Origin: Bacteroidales bacterium
GTDB lineage: Bacteria; Bacteroidota; Bacteroidia; Bacteroidales; G3-4614
NCBI GenBank assembly: GCA_015061035.1
Contig: SUXK01000005.1
Location: 103,382 to 167,381, forward strand
Length of the DNA: 64,000 nucleotides
Direction of reading: 5' to 3'
Below, one piece after another: positions 17,471-26,730 of the stretch. How positions within the stretch are numbered: position 1 is the stretch's first letter; each line of letters begins with the position of its first letter. Under the pieces are notes generated by a model. It searched no databases. It was given only the letters and a program-made list of their open reading frames with translations, and had not been told where the DNA came from. The translations under genes were made by a program, and so were the position numbers.

Positions 17471-20278
17471 TTAGTACCAATTTTCGTTATCGTATGGACT
17501 GCTGCTCTTTTCGTATTTAAGGTCTTGTAGCATTGATGATTTAACACTGATCTTGAAGTCGTACGATTGGTACGGACCAACCGGAACAAAGTTGCAACTC
17601 ATGCTCCAGCAGTGCATATCGCGAGTAATACCGCAACTCATGTAGGCAAGTTTTTTCATATCAAAGTCGTAACTTGCCGAGAATGTGAAAGTCCAGTTCT
17701 TTGTTGGCTGTATGTTTCCTGAAAAACTCAAATTTTGAGTAACTTTTCCGTTGTATTCCATCTTCTCTTTGTTGAACTCTCCATATCCGTAACTGATTGA
17801 ATAGTTGATAGAGAGGCTCCATGGAATCTCCCACTTCTGATAGCCGTTTTTCATTTTGCTGTCGTCCTTATTTCCCTCTTCCGATTCTCCTTTGTTTTTC
17901 TGCTCTTCTGCTCTTCGCTCTTGAATTCGAGCCAACTCTTCAAGGTCTGTTATAGGTTCTCCTGTTTCGCTGACTATTGCATTTGAGGAACTGTCGTCAT
18001 TATCATCTTTCTTTCCGAACCACTTCTTGAAGGTGTCGTTGTTAAAGGTGTACGAGAACGATGTTCCTGTGCTTGACAATCTGCCTAAACCTTTACCCGC
18101 TTTCCAGCGAGGGATATTAACCCTTACGGGATTGCCATATTCGTTTAGTTGGTATGTGTAGGTATCAAACGTGAAGTTTGTTTGAAGGTTAAAGTTCTTG
18201 TATAATTTTATAAGGACATTCATGTTGATATTGCTCCAATTCATAGAGTCTGCAGCCATATTATAACCCCAGTTTACGCCTAAATTCTCAATTAGGCTTA
18301 TCTTCTTGACTCCTGTGGAGTCGCGTTTGGAGTTGACCTTCATCTCAATGTTGTTTGCCAAACTAAAGTTGATTGTTCCTTGCCGTCCTTGTGGGGCAGT
18401 ACCAAAAATGTTATGGGCAAACGGAGAGTATTTAATCTCTCTAACGGTTCCGTCTTTGTTGATTTGGGTATATCGTTGCCAGAATCCAAAACGTTCGTGG
18501 CTGAAGTCAGGCGCTCCTGTTATGCTTACGCTTGGTGTTAATACGTGGCGTATCATCTTAATCTTTTTACCTCCAAACCATTTGGCTGGTTGAAAGAATC
18601 CGTATAATTTGGTTTGCATCGATAGGCTTCCACTATAATTGTATACGTTGTAAAAACCGTATATGGTATCGTTTACAACAGCCGATGCGTGAGGGTCCCA
18701 CTGCTTCATTATACGATTTGTATACATCCTGTCGGTGAAGGTAAATGAAGGGGTTATGTTTATATACTTGAACAGAGAGAATGTTGCAGATATGGGAACG
18801 GTATGTTGCATACCTTGACGCCAATCTTTTAGGAAGCTCGATTTAAACAACTTATCCTGTTTTGTGGTAATGTTGTTGCGGAACATTCCCGAGTAGCTAA
18901 AACTTATCTTCTCATACCATTTCTCTTTTCCAACAGGTTTCTTTCTCTTGAAGGGGAATATTCGGCTCACATTAATAGTGAAGTCGGGTAGCGAAAGAAC
19001 TATTGTAGAGTCTTTGCTGCGTTGTGTGATGTTTGTTGTTGCCGATATTGATACGGGGGCATTGGGAAAAGAGTATGTAAAGTTCACAGTTGAACTCTTG
19101 GTGTTTTGAGTAAACTCTGAAGAGTTATAGTATGTATTTAAACTATTTCTGTCGTAACCACTTGTGGTGAAATTGACCTTTGCAGAGAAACTCATATTGG
19201 GGTTTGCTTTGCGGTCTTGTCGGTGTTGCCAGATAAAACGGAAGTTTGTCTGTTTAGAGTAGTCGGGCATTCCTTTGTCGCCCAAAACTGTGGTGAGGTA
19301 ACTCGCATTAATGTATCCCGAGAATTTGTAACGTTTTGCATATATCGACTGACCTTGAATACCCCACGAGCCTTTTGTGTATATCTCTCCTGTTAGAGCC
19401 AAGTCAACACACTCATTAATAGCAAAGTAGTAGCCTCCGTTACGAAGATACAAACCTCTTCTCATCTCCTCTCCAATTGTGGGGAAGATAACTCCTGATG
19501 AGTATTTTTCAGAGAATGGGAAGAATCCGAAAGGAAGAGCAAGGGGGAGAGGAACTCCGCCCAATACCATATAAGCGGGACCAGTTACAACATTCTTGCC
19601 CGGACGCATCTTTGCTTTTGTGAGTTGAAGATGGAAGTGAGGGTTTTCGTGGTTGTCGCAAGTGGTATATTTTCCGTTAGCAAGGTAAAAATCTCCTGCT
19701 GCATCTTTTTTTGTTTTGCCACCAACAAGATAGCCTTCGCCTTGTTGTGTCTTAACATTTGTGATATAACCTCGTTTACTCTTAAAGTTATATTTCATTG
19801 TCTCCGACTCATACTCGCCGCTTTTGTCTTTAAAAATAGGTGAGCCTACAAGATTTCCCGAGGTATCTTCAACGCCTATTGCATATACTGTACTGCTATC
19901 CATATCCATTCGTATCTCATGGGCAGTGAGTTCAATATCTTGATAGTTGATTTTGCTCTCTCCAAACATAAAGGCCATATTGCCGTTATTTAGTACCATT
20001 GAGTCGTTGGCGGTATATGTTACTATATCATCTAATGCCTCTTTTTTGGGGAGAGGTTTTGTTGCTCTGTTTGATATGGAGTCGTTTAGGATAGAATCAT
20101 TTTTAGTTGTATCCATAGATAAAGAAGCGATACTATCACTCTTGATAGTATTAGTAGTTGACGGAGTATTGACTTCGCCATCTTTGTTGTCTTGATTTTC
20201 TGCGTAAAGATTAAATGAGAGCAGAGTTGTAATCAAGACAAAAACTACTATATAAAAGTTTCTTCTCTTTATGGACAT
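17471..20278 (-). CDS. lptD: LptD-like LPS-assembly outer-membrane protein
   Basis: A 935-residue protein that in this family places lipopolysaccharide in the outer leaflet. A signal peptide (about 1-26) is followed by a low-complexity Ser/Thr/Asp linker (about 28-80), an OstA-like periplasmic jellyroll (about 85-230, with the ITNVKTQQGEGYLVGG stretch) and a large C-terminal barrel rich in alternating aromatic strands. A charged insert (about 745-805) is unusually rich in Glu, Lys and Asp and may be an extra loop. It matches the Bacteroidetes putative LptD family, which differs strongly from E. coli LptD. A -7 box lies at 20349-20356. Confidence 0.87.
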   Translation of the reverse strand: MSIKRRNFYIVVFVLITTLLSFNLYAENQDNKDGEVNTPSTTNTIKSDSIASLSMDTTKNDSILNDSISNRATKPLPKKEALDDIVTYTANDSMVLNNGNMAFMFGESKINYQDIELTAHEIRMDMDSSTVYAIGVEDTSGNLVGSPIFKDKSGEYESETMKYNFKSKRGYITNVKTQQGEGYLVGGKTKKDAAGDFYLANGKYTTCDNHENPHFHLQLTKAKMRPGKNVVTGPAYMVLGGVPLPLALPFGFFPFSEKYSSGVIFPTIGEEMRRGLYLRNGGYYFAINECVDLALTGEIYTKGSWGIQGQSIYAKRYKFSGYINASYLTTVLGDKGMPDYSKQTNFRFIWQHRQDRKANPNMSFSAKVNFTTSGYDRNSLNTYYNSSEFTQNTKSSTVNFTYSFPNAPVSISATTNITQRSKDSTIVLSLPDFTINVSRIFPFKRKKPVGKEKWYEKISFSYSGMFRNNITTKQDKLFKSSFLKDWRQGMQHTVPISATFSLFKYINITPSFTFTDRMYTNRIMKQWDPHASAVVNDTIYGFYNVYNYSGSLSMQTKLYGFFQPAKWFGGKKIKMIRHVLTPSVSITGAPDFSHERFGFWQRYTQINKDGTVREIKYSPFAHNIFGTAPQGRQGTINFSLANNIEMKVNSKRDSTGVKKISLIENLGVNWGYNMAADSMNWSNINMNVLIKLYKNFNLQTNFTFDTYTYQLNEYGNPVRVNIPRWKAGKGLGRLSSTGTSFSYTFNNDTFKKWFGKKDDNDDSSSNAIVSETGEPITDLEELARIQERRAEEQKNKGESEEGNKDDSKMKNGYQKWEIPWSLSINYSISYGYGEFNKEKMEYNGKVTQNLSFSGNIQPTKNWTFTFSASYDFDMKKLAYMSCGITRDMHCWSMSCNFVPVGPYQSYDFKISVKSSMLQDLKYEKSSSPYDNENWY

Positions 20279-20348
20279 CTCTTTGTATGTTGCGAGTGGT
20301 GTGAATATATAAATTTTTAGTTTAAACCCACTTTGTGTAATTAACCTA

Positions 20349-20356
20349 CAAAGGTA
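20349..20356 (-). promoter_or_regulatory. -7 box of lptD
   Basis: The minus strand reads TACCTTTG, matching TAnnTTTG, about 70 nt upstream of the lptD start codon. Confidence 0.5.
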
Positions 20357-20495
20357 GTTATTTTTAGGTAAACTTTCCGAATAAAACCTCTATTTTATAC
20401 AATTTTAGTACTTATTTGAGGAGTTTTTTAAGGAAGGGTGAAAAGTAAGTTGATATTTGACTCCGATAAATTATGGGGATGCTGGTAAGGATTGA

Positions 20496-21050
20496 TTATG
20501 AAAAAAGTTTGTTCCATTCGTCAAATCTTTTAAGAGTCTCCTCTCCAAAACGTTCGAGGGAGGCTCTTGCCTCTGCAATACTTTTGCGTTTGTTGGGCAA
20601 GGATTTAGAGAAAAACTTATCGGCGTATGCAACAATCTTCTCCTCTATTGAAATAGGAATTATATCAATCTTGGGTAGTGGAAGATTTTGTTCCTCAATC
20701 TCTTTGGCTGAGATTCCTGCGCCTGTGTGGCGTTCGCAAACAAGAGCATGGGCCTCTAATTTTTCGTTTCTTAATATCTCAGCACCCAAAAGTGAGTGCA
20801 TAATATATGGTTTCTCTCCTACACAAAATATCTTTGGTGCCTTGGTGAGGAATATTCCAATGTCGTGCAGCATTGCTGCCTCGTAAACAAAAGAGGCATC
20901 AGCACCCAATTCTGGGTGCGATGCCACAATCTCAACTGCTAACTCTGCCACACTTTTGCTGTGGGCAATAAGCAGATTATATAGCGGAGTATCTTTAGTG
21001 TAATACTTCTCTATTATTGCAATACAGTCTATTCTATTACGGTTACCCAT
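20496..21050 (-). CDS. HD-domain metal-dependent phosphohydrolase
   Basis: A 184-residue small HD-domain protein. The metal-binding residues are visible as His30 (LLIAHSKSVAEL) and the His62-Asp63 pair (AAMLHDIGIF), with a further His in ERHTGAG. Such proteins usually hydrolyse phosphate esters of nucleotides, but this subgroup has no defined substrate. The start codon lies inside the end of ilvE, a 22-bp overlap, so the two genes are translationally close. Confidence 0.85.
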   Translation of the reverse strand: MGNRNRIDCIAIIEKYYTKDTPLYNLLIAHSKSVAELAVEIVASHPELGADASFVYEAAMLHDIGIFLTKAPKIFCVGEKPYIMHSLLGAEILRNEKLEAHALVCERHTGAGISAKEIEEQNLPLPKIDIIPISIEEKIVAYADKFFSKSLPNKRKSIAEARASLERFGEETLKRFDEWNKLFS

Positions 21051-22054
21051 TGGTGTCTGTCTTCAACCTCTCCGTATTGAATACCTCTCAACTCGTTATA
21101 AAGTTTTGTGCTCATAGGTCCGGGACGACCATCTTTTGAGATAACATAGGTGATGTTGTTGTCAAGGTCATCAATGCGTTGCATAGGAGATATTACTGCT
21201 GCTGTACCGCAAGCACCAGCCTCTTCGAAAGTTGCTAACTCCTCTTCGGGGATTTGACGTTGTTCCACCTTCATTCCCATATCTTCTGCCAATTGCATCA
21301 AACTGCGGTTGGTAATTGATGGGAGTATTGATGATGATTTTGGGGTTATATATGTGTTGTCTTTGATTCCAAAGAAGTTTGCAGCACCAGCCTCATCAAT
21401 ATATTTTTTCTCCTTAGCATCAAGATACAACTCGCAAGAGTAACCCAAGTCGTGAGCCTGTTTGTTGGCTAACAGACTTGCTGCGTAGTTACCTCCCACT
21501 TTGTATCGTCCTGTACCAAGAGGAGCGGCACGGTCGTAACCTCTAATTATAACGTATGGAGTTGTTGAGAAACCACCTTTGAAGTATGGTCCAACTGGAG
21601 TTACAAATATCAAGAAAAGATACTCTTTGGCTGGATGAACTCCTACCTGAGCGCCAGTTCCAATAAGAAGAGGTCTTATGTAGAGCGATGCTCCACTCTC
21701 GTATGGGGGAACAAAACGCTCGTTAAGTTTTACAACTTTTTCGACCATTTCGCAGAACATCTCAGTAGGAAGTTCTGGCATGAGAATTCCTCTGCAAGTT
21801 GATTGCAGACGTTCAGCATTGTCTTTCATTCTGAAAACACGAATCTTTCCGTCTTTACCTCTAAAGGCTTTTAATCCTTCAAACGCCTCTTGTCCGTAGT
21901 GAAGACAAGTTGCAGCCATACTCATATTTATGGTATCTGTTGAACTTACCTCAATTTCACCCCATTTGCCATCGCGGTAGTATCTGCGAACATTATAATC
22001 GGTGGGCATATATCCAAATGATAAGTTTGCCCAATCTATCTCTTGTGTTGCCAT
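21029..22054 (-). CDS. ilvE: Branched-chain amino acid aminotransferase
   Basis: This PLP enzyme performs the last step of Leu, Ile and Val synthesis. The 341-residue protein is of the usual length for the fold-type IV family. Lys185 in GTGRYKVGGNY is the likely PLP lysine, and EAGAANFFGI and the GTAAVISP phosphate-binding stretch are present. The ATG at 22054 was chosen because an upstream in-frame frame from 22141 would start above the promoter at 22088-22120. The HD-domain gene overlaps its 3' end. Confidence 0.96.
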   Translation of the reverse strand: MATQEIDWANLSFGYMPTDYNVRRYYRDGKWGEIEVSSTDTINMSMAATCLHYGQEAFEGLKAFRGKDGKIRVFRMKDNAERLQSTCRGILMPELPTEMFCEMVEKVVKLNERFVPPYESGASLYIRPLLIGTGAQVGVHPAKEYLFLIFVTPVGPYFKGGFSTTPYVIIRGYDRAAPLGTGRYKVGGNYAASLLANKQAHDLGYSCELYLDAKEKKYIDEAGAANFFGIKDNTYITPKSSSILPSITNRSLMQLAEDMGMKVEQRQIPEEELATFEEAGACGTAAVISPMQRIDDLDNNITYVISKDGRPGPMSTKLYNELRGIQYGEVEDRHQWVTVIE

Positions 22055-22087
22055 TTTATACAGTTTTATTATTAAAATTGTTTGTTG

Positions 22088-22120
22088 CAAAGATACGAAT
22101 AAACGAGCGAGAAATACAAA
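22088..22120 (-). promoter_or_regulatory. Promoter of ilvE
   Basis: On the minus strand TTTG (22117-22120) and TATCTTTG (22088-22095) are 21 nt apart. The -7 box is about 34 nt above the chosen start codon. The -33 element lies inside the first unit of the 85-bp tandem repeat. Confidence 0.7.
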
Positions 22121-22264
22121 ACTTGTTTTAGTATTTTTCACAGCGAGTGAAAGTATCTTAGCGATTTATCGCAAAGTTGCCGAATAAACGAGCGAGAAAT
22201 ACAAAACTTGTTTTGGTATTTTTCACAGCGAGTGAAAGTATCTTCGCAGTTTACCGCAAAGATA
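22096..22264 (-). repeat. Tandem 85-bp promoter duplication upstream of ilvE
   Basis: Two near-identical units, 22096-22180 and 22181-22264, each hold CGAATAAACGAGCGAGAAAT, ACAAAACTTGTTTT and CACAGCGAGTGAAAGTATCTT. They differ at only a few positions near their ends. TATCTTTG-type boxes recur with 85-bp spacing at 22088-22095 (intact), 22173-22180 (degraded to CAACTTTG) and 22257-22264 (intact). The CAAG-TTT, CTCG and TATCTTTG layout resembles the fumarase and gltX repeats. Confidence 0.85.
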
Positions 22265-22361
22265 TAAATTTGATATTAAAAAGAGTAATTTTTTGAAAGA
22301 TTATTTTTAAATACCCTCTCTTTTATCTCTTATTATAAGGTGTTGAGACTTATTAAATAAA

Positions 22362-22381
22362 AGCATTTGTAGTTAAATGCT
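22362..22381 (-). terminator. Weak terminator of the rplY operon
   Basis: AGCATTT (22362-22368) pairs with AAATGCT (22375-22381), overlapping the stop codon of the S4 gene, and is followed on the minus strand by TTTTATTTA. Confidence 0.35.
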
Positions 22382-22816
22382 GGTATCTTCTTCGTCATCA
22401 TCTTCATCCCAAAGCGAGGGAAAGTCGTAAGAGTATTCGTTCTCAATAAAGGCTTTAAGGTCTCGGCCCTCGCGTTTTGTTGGACGTCCCATTCCTTTAC
22501 TGCGAGCAACAAATCCACTGATGCGTGACATCTCTAAAATATCGTATTGCTCTTGAGGGGTTATGTTCTCCAGAAAATTGGGAACAAGTTTTGCTCCCAT
22601 TCTGTTTTCTGCAAGGGCTAATACTCTGAAAGTGTATGTGATAGGAGGTTTTTTAACCGATATTTCATCACCAACCTTAACCGTTCTTGATGGTTTTACC
22701 GTAACATCTTTCATTGTTACTCGCCCTTTCTTGCAAGCCTCAACAGCCTGTGTGCGAGTTTTAAACACTCTCACAGCCCAAAGCCATTTGTCTATTCTAA
22801 CCTCTTCTTTAGGCAT
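22373..22816 (-). CDS. S4-domain RNA-binding protein (Hsp15-like)
   Basis: A 147-residue protein with an N-terminal S4 RNA-binding domain (about 5-55, starting RIDKWLWAVRVFKTRTQA), as in Hsp15/HslR, which rescues 50S subunits carrying stalled nascent chains. The C-terminus is acidic (DEDDDEEDTSI). It lies 1 bp after pth and is the last gene of the rplY-pth-S4 unit, which is purely translational in theme. Confidence 0.88.
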   Translation of the reverse strand: MPKEEVRIDKWLWAVRVFKTRTQAVEACKKGRVTMKDVTVKPSRTVKVGDEISVKKPPITYTFRVLALAENRMGAKLVPNFLENITPQEQYDILEMSRISGFVARSKGMGRPTKREGRDLKAFIENEYSYDFPSLWDEDDDEEDTSI

Positions 22817-22817
22817 A

Positions 22818-23378
22818 TTACTTATTGTTGTATTGAGTCATTGTTCTTGCTGCACCTGCCAAGCAGAAACTTGTGATAATCTCTTTGGCAATATCTAAAC
22901 GGGGAGCAATAGTGCTCTCTTCTTCAGAGGTGAATTTGCCAAGAACATAATCAACTTGTCCGCCTTTGGGAAAATCGTTGCCAATTCCAAAACGAAGGCG
23001 AGCAAAGTTTTGCCCAATTAGTTGCGAAATGTGAGCAAGTCCATTGTGTCCGCCTGCGCTGCCTTTCTCTTTAAGTCTAAGTTGACCGAGAGGAAGAGCA
23101 AGGTCATCAACCACCACTAAAAGGTTTTCGTTGGGGATATTCTCTTTTTGTAACCAATATCTAACGGCATTGCCACTTAAGTTCATAAAAGTGGAGGGCT
23201 TAAGCAGAATAAGAGTTCTGCCTTTTACGCTTACTTTTGCTATTGCTCCATATCGGGCATCGGCAAAAACAGTATTGGACGCCTTAGCAAAAGCGTCCAA
23301 TACCTTAAATCCTATATTGTGGCGGGTATTATCGTATTCGCTACCAATATTACCCAAACCTGTAATAAGATACTTCAT
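22818..23378 (-). CDS. pth: Peptidyl-tRNA hydrolase
   Basis: Pth frees tRNA from peptidyl-tRNA that drops off the ribosome. The 186-residue protein shows [18 protein letters not shown] with Asn10 and catalytic His20, then [25 protein letters not shown], both diagnostic. It lies between rplY (11 bp upstream) and the S4-domain gene (1 bp downstream), a common bacterial arrangement for ctc/rplY and pth. Confidence 0.97.
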   Translation of the reverse strand: MKYLITGLGNIGSEYDNTRHNIGFKVLDAFAKASNTVFADARYGAIAKVSVKGRTLILLKPSTFMNLSGNAVRYWLQKENIPNENLLVVVDDLALPLGQLRLKEKGSAGGHNGLAHISQLIGQNFARLRFGIGNDFPKGGQVDYVLGKFTSEEESTIAPRLDIAKEIITSFCLAGAARTMTQYNNK

Positions 23379-23389
23379 TAATCAGTTAA

Positions 23390-24043
23390 TTACTTTCTCG
23401 CAGCAGCGGCAGCAGCAGCGGCAGCAGCACGAGTCATCATTACTGAACATACAACAGCCTCTTTGGGGTTGATAAGTTCAATACCATCAAATTTAAGATC
23501 ACCTACGTAAGTTGATTTTCCAAGACCTAAAGACTCAACATTAACTACCAATTTCTCAGGTATGTTAGTGTAGATTGCTTTTGCTTTAAGACGGCGCATT
23601 TTAAGAACCAATTTACCTCCGGCTTTAACTCCCTCTGCGTGTCCTTCAAGAACAACAGGAACAGCCATTACGATAGGTTTCTCAGTTGAAACCTCAAGGA
23701 AATCCAAGTGAAGGATGTTTCCTGTTACAGGGTGGAATTGTGCATCTTTAAGCACAGCCATAACCTCTTTTTCTCCTATCTTAAGTTCAATAGCGAAGAT
23801 GTCGGGAGTGTAGATAAGTTTGCGAACAGCCTCAGTTGAAACTTTGAAATCGGTAACAATCATTCCTTTTCCATCTTTCAATGCTACGCATTTTTCACCC
23901 TCTTTCAATTCGCCAGTGTAAGGTAATTCAACTATTTTTCCGCCATTAAGAACAGCAGGAATCATGTTCTCTTTACGAAGAGATTTGCTCTCTTTTTTAC
24001 CCAAGTTAACGCGGGGAGAGCCTTCTAATTTAAATGTTTTCAT
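23390..24043 (-). CDS. rplY: 50S ribosomal protein L25 (Ctc type)
   Basis: A 217-residue L25/Ctc protein that binds 5S rRNA. The N-terminal L25 domain (about 1-92, with SPRVNLGKKESKSLRKENMIPAVLNGG shortened here to SPRVNLGKKESKSLR as key) is followed by the TL5-type beta domain. The extreme C-terminus is a run of about ten alanines ending in RK, encoded by GCA/GCG repeats. It starts the rplY-pth-S4 operon, with a consensus promoter at 24125-24156. Confidence 0.95.
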   Translation of the reverse strand: MKTFKLEGSPRVNLGKKESKSLRKENMIPAVLNGGKIVELPYTGELKEGEKCVALKDGKGMIVTDFKVSTEAVRKLIYTPDIFAIELKIGEKEVMAVLKDAQFHPVTGNILHLDFLEVSTEKPIVMAVPVVLEGHAEGVKAGGKLVLKMRRLKAKAIYTNIPEKLVVNVESLGLGKSTYVGDLKFDGIELINPKEAVVCSVMMTRAAAAAAAAAARK

Positions 24044-24124
24044 TGTTTAAAATTTTGTGTTACTAAAAATTAAGTTTCTTTTTACTCCTTAATTTCCCAT
24101 CGCACGGAATACTAAAAAGCGGTG

Positions 24125-24156
24125 CAAAGATACAAATAATATTTTATTCGTGCAAA
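24125..24156 (-). promoter_or_regulatory. Promoter of rplY-pth-S4 operon
   Basis: On the minus strand TTTG (24153-24156) and TATCTTTG (24125-24132) are 20 nt apart. Confidence 0.7.
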
Positions 24157-24177
24157 TTGCTTAAAATATAAGTTTGT

Positions 24178-24210
24178 TTGCAACTATCTACAAAAAAATA
24201 GATACCTTTG
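24178..24210 (+). promoter_or_regulatory. Promoter of the PrsW-like gene
   Basis: TTTG (24178-24181) and TACCTTTG (24203-24210) are 21 nt apart, with the start codon about 40 nt downstream. It faces away from the rplY promoter. Confidence 0.65.
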
Positions 24211-24251
24211 CTATGTTAAAAAATATTTAAAGAACATTTATAGAATTAAAA

Positions 24252-24983
24252 ATGAGTAGAACAAGTTTAATGCTACTTTTTGCTCTATTACCTATTGTAA
24301 TATTATTGATTCATATCTATGTGATAGACAAATATCAAAAAGAGCCTATTGGTAAAATTGTGTTATCTTTTATGGCGGGAGTTGCCTCTCTGTTTATAGC
24401 ACTTGTATTAGTGCATTACTCTCCTTTAACTGAATATATAGAGGGTATTCAGGGAGTAGGTTCGGGAGTATTGGAGGCATTTTTTAATGCTGCTATACCT
24501 GAGGAGATGGCAAAACTGTTTATGTTGTGGCTGGTGTTGAGGAGAAACAGATATTTTGATGAGAAGGTTGATGGAATAGTATATGCAGTATCTCTCTCTT
24601 TAGGCTTTGCCGCATTTGAGAATCTTTTATATATCTTCCAAAACTATCCTGATTGGGAAAACGTTGCAGTTATGAGAGCCATATTTGCAGTTCCCGATCA
24701 CTATTGTTATGGTGTTTTAATGGGATACTTCTATTCAAAAGTAAAATTTACTTCACATCCGTCAGTAAGGGATATGGTGATGGTATTATTGGCTCCCGTT
24801 TTAGCACATGGTATATACGATTCGCTATTGTTGGAGATGGAAAATATTAATCCGGGATTTGTATTCTTTATGTCGTCTGTGTTTGTTATATTTACAATAT
24901 TGCTGTGGAAACATTCAAAGAAAAAGATAAGGGAACATTTGAATGCTGATAAGGAGTATTTTGACAGAACAACTATTGATTGA
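24252..24983 (+). CDS. PrsW-family intramembrane metalloprotease
   Basis: A 243-residue membrane protein with about seven to eight helices. The PrsW hallmarks are present: Glu84-Glu85 in IPEEMAKLF, FAAFENLLYI, and the His-containing helices DHYCYGVLMGY and LAPVLAHGIYDSL. In Bacillus PrsW cleaves an anti-sigma factor; the target here is unknown and no sigma/anti-sigma pair is nearby. It has its own promoter and stands alone between rplY and gltX. Confidence 0.88.
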   Translation: MSRTSLMLLFALLPIVILLIHIYVIDKYQKEPIGKIVLSFMAGVASLFIALVLVHYSPLTEYIEGIQGVGSGVLEAFFNAAIPEEMAKLFMLWLVLRRNRYFDEKVDGIVYAVSLSLGFAAFENLLYIFQNYPDWENVAVMRAIFAVPDHYCYGVLMGYFYSKVKFTSHPSVRDMVMVLLAPVLAHGIYDSLLLEMENINPGFVFFMSSVFVIFTILLWKHSKKKIREHLNADKEYFDRTTID

Positions 24984-25050
24984 TATTATAATAAGTTTGA
25001 ATAAATGATCTCTTGCACTAAATAATTATATCAAACCAAAATTATGTTAT

Positions 25051-25147
25051 AACTTTGCAGAAGTAAACTTCTGCGAAAATAGGCTGCACCTCGGCATAGT
25101 TAAAAACAAGTTTTACTCTGCTCTCGGTTTGCACTATCTTTGCAGAA
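25051..25147 (+). repeat. Promoter-bearing dispersed repeat, copy B (upstream of gltX)
   Basis: This segment matches the minus strand of 14971-15068 along its full length. It holds a perfect hairpin GCAGAAGT-AA-ACTTCTGC (25058-25075), GAAAATAGG, CACCTCGGCATA, ACAAGTTTTA and CTCTGCTCTCGG, and ends with TATCTTTG (25135-25142), a good -7 box for gltX. Confidence 0.85.
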
Positions 25148-25194
25148 TAAAAGCCAAGACATAAATTAGAATAATATACAATAATAATATATAT

Positions 25195-26721
25195 ATGGAA
25201 CAACGTAAAGTAAGAGTGCGTTTTGCACCAAGTCCAACAGGACCATTACACATTGGAGGAGTAAGAACAGCATTATATAACTATCTGTTTGCAAAACAAC
25301 ATGGTGGAGATATGATACTTCGTATCGAGGATACCGATTCGCAACGTTTTGTGCCGGGTGCTGAGGATTATATAATCTCATCATTGGCGTGGTTAGGCGT
25401 TAAATTTGATGAGGGTGTAAATTACGGAGGAGAGTTTGGTCCATACCGTCAATCTGAGCGCCGCGATATATATCGTAAATATGTAAAGCAACTATTGGAT
25501 GCCGATAAAGCATATATTGCATTTGATACCCCACAAGAGTTGGAGGCAAAACGTAACGAGATAGCAAATTTCCAATACGATGCAAAAACTCGTAACTCAA
25601 TGCGTAACTCATTGGTAATGGATAAAGCAGAGGTTGAGAAACTTATTGCAGAGGGTGAGAAATATGTTGTTCGTATAAAGATAGAGCCAAACGAGGATGT
25701 TGTGGTTGATGATATGATACGTGGTAAAGTTACTATCAACTCATCGGTGCTTGATGATAAAGTATTGTATAAATCTGCCGATGACCTGCCAACATATCAC
25801 TTGGCAAACATTGTTGACGACCACTTAATGGAGGTAACTCACGTAATACGTGGAGAGGAGTGGTTGCCATCTGCTCCATTGCATGTATTGCTTTATAGAG
25901 CATTTGGTTGGGAGGATACAATGCCCCGTTTTGCACACTTGCCTCTGTTGCTTAAACCCGAAGGTAACGGAAAACTAAGCAAACGCGATGGTGATCGTTT
26001 AGGTTTTCCTGTATTCCCATTGGAGTGGAAAGATCCCAAAACAGGAGAGATTTCATCAGGATACAGAGAGAGCGGTTATCTGCCCGAAGCGGTTGTAAAC
26101 TTTCTTGCACTATTGGGATGGAATCCCGGAACAGAGCAAGAGTTGTTGTCAATGGATGAGTTGATTTCTCTTTTCAATATTGAGAAATGTAGCAAGGCTG
26201 GAGCAAAATTCGATTACGAAAAAGGTAAATGGTTTAACCATAAATATATACAGGAGAAGAGTGATGCTGAGGTTGCAGAGATGTTCCTTCCTATACTAAA
26301 AGAGCAAGGAGTAGATGCAGGTACATATAACATTGAAAAGATTGTATCGTTAGTAAAATCGCGTATAAACTTTGCAAAAGATTTGTGGGCTCAAACATCA
26401 TTCTTCTTTGTGGCTCCCGAGACCTATGCCGAGAAAGATATTCGCAAACGCTGGAAAGAGGGAATGCCTCAAATCATTACCGAGTTGGTAACTCTTTTAG
26501 AGGGCGAGGAGAACTTTGCTTCCGCTGCACTTGAAGAGGTGGTTTTAGGTTGGATAGCCAAAAACGAATACCATTTAGGAAACACTATGAATGCTTTTCG
26601 TCTGGCGGTAGTTGGAGAGTGCCGTGGACCACACATGTTTGATATAACTGAGGTGATTGGAAAGAGTGAAACAATTGCCCGATTGAAAGTTGCATTAGAG
26701 AAGATTCAACCAATAGCATAA
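25195..26721 (+). CDS. gltX: Glutamyl-tRNA synthetase
   Basis: GltX charges tRNA-Glu in the cytoplasm. The 508-residue class I synthetase has the HIGH-type motif at His19 ([11 protein letters not shown]) and the KMSKS-type motif KLSKR at 260-264, in the usual spacing. The promoter is provided by the dispersed repeat just upstream. The gene is followed within 10 bp by a barrel-like protein and then waaA, so envelope genes may be cotranscribed with it. Confidence 0.97.
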   Translation: MEQRKVRVRFAPSPTGPLHIGGVRTALYNYLFAKQHGGDMILRIEDTDSQRFVPGAEDYIISSLAWLGVKFDEGVNYGGEFGPYRQSERRDIYRKYVKQLLDADKAYIAFDTPQELEAKRNEIANFQYDAKTRNSMRNSLVMDKAEVEKLIAEGEKYVVRIKIEPNEDVVVDDMIRGKVTINSSVLDDKVLYKSADDLPTYHLANIVDDHLMEVTHVIRGEEWLPSAPLHVLLYRAFGWEDTMPRFAHLPLLLKPEGNGKLSKRDGDRLGFPVFPLEWKDPKTGEISSGYRESGYLPEAVVNFLALLGWNPGTEQELLSMDELISLFNIEKCSKAGAKFDYEKGKWFNHKYIQEKSDAEVAEMFLPILKEQGVDAGTYNIEKIVSLVKSRINFAKDLWAQTSFFFVAPETYAEKDIRKRWKEGMPQIITELVTLLEGEENFASAALEEVVLGWIAKNEYHLGNTMNAFRLAVVGECRGPHMFDITEVIGKSETIARLKVALEKIQPIA

Positions 26722-26730
26722 AAGAGGAAA

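Noticed and set aside
22055-22141. N-terminal extension of IlvE
   Set aside because: It would begin upstream of the -7 box, and the family starts at the MATQEIDW segment.
23390-23440. GCA/GCG repeat as a microsatellite or frameshift site
   Set aside because: It keeps the rplY reading frame and encodes an alanine tail at the C-terminus.
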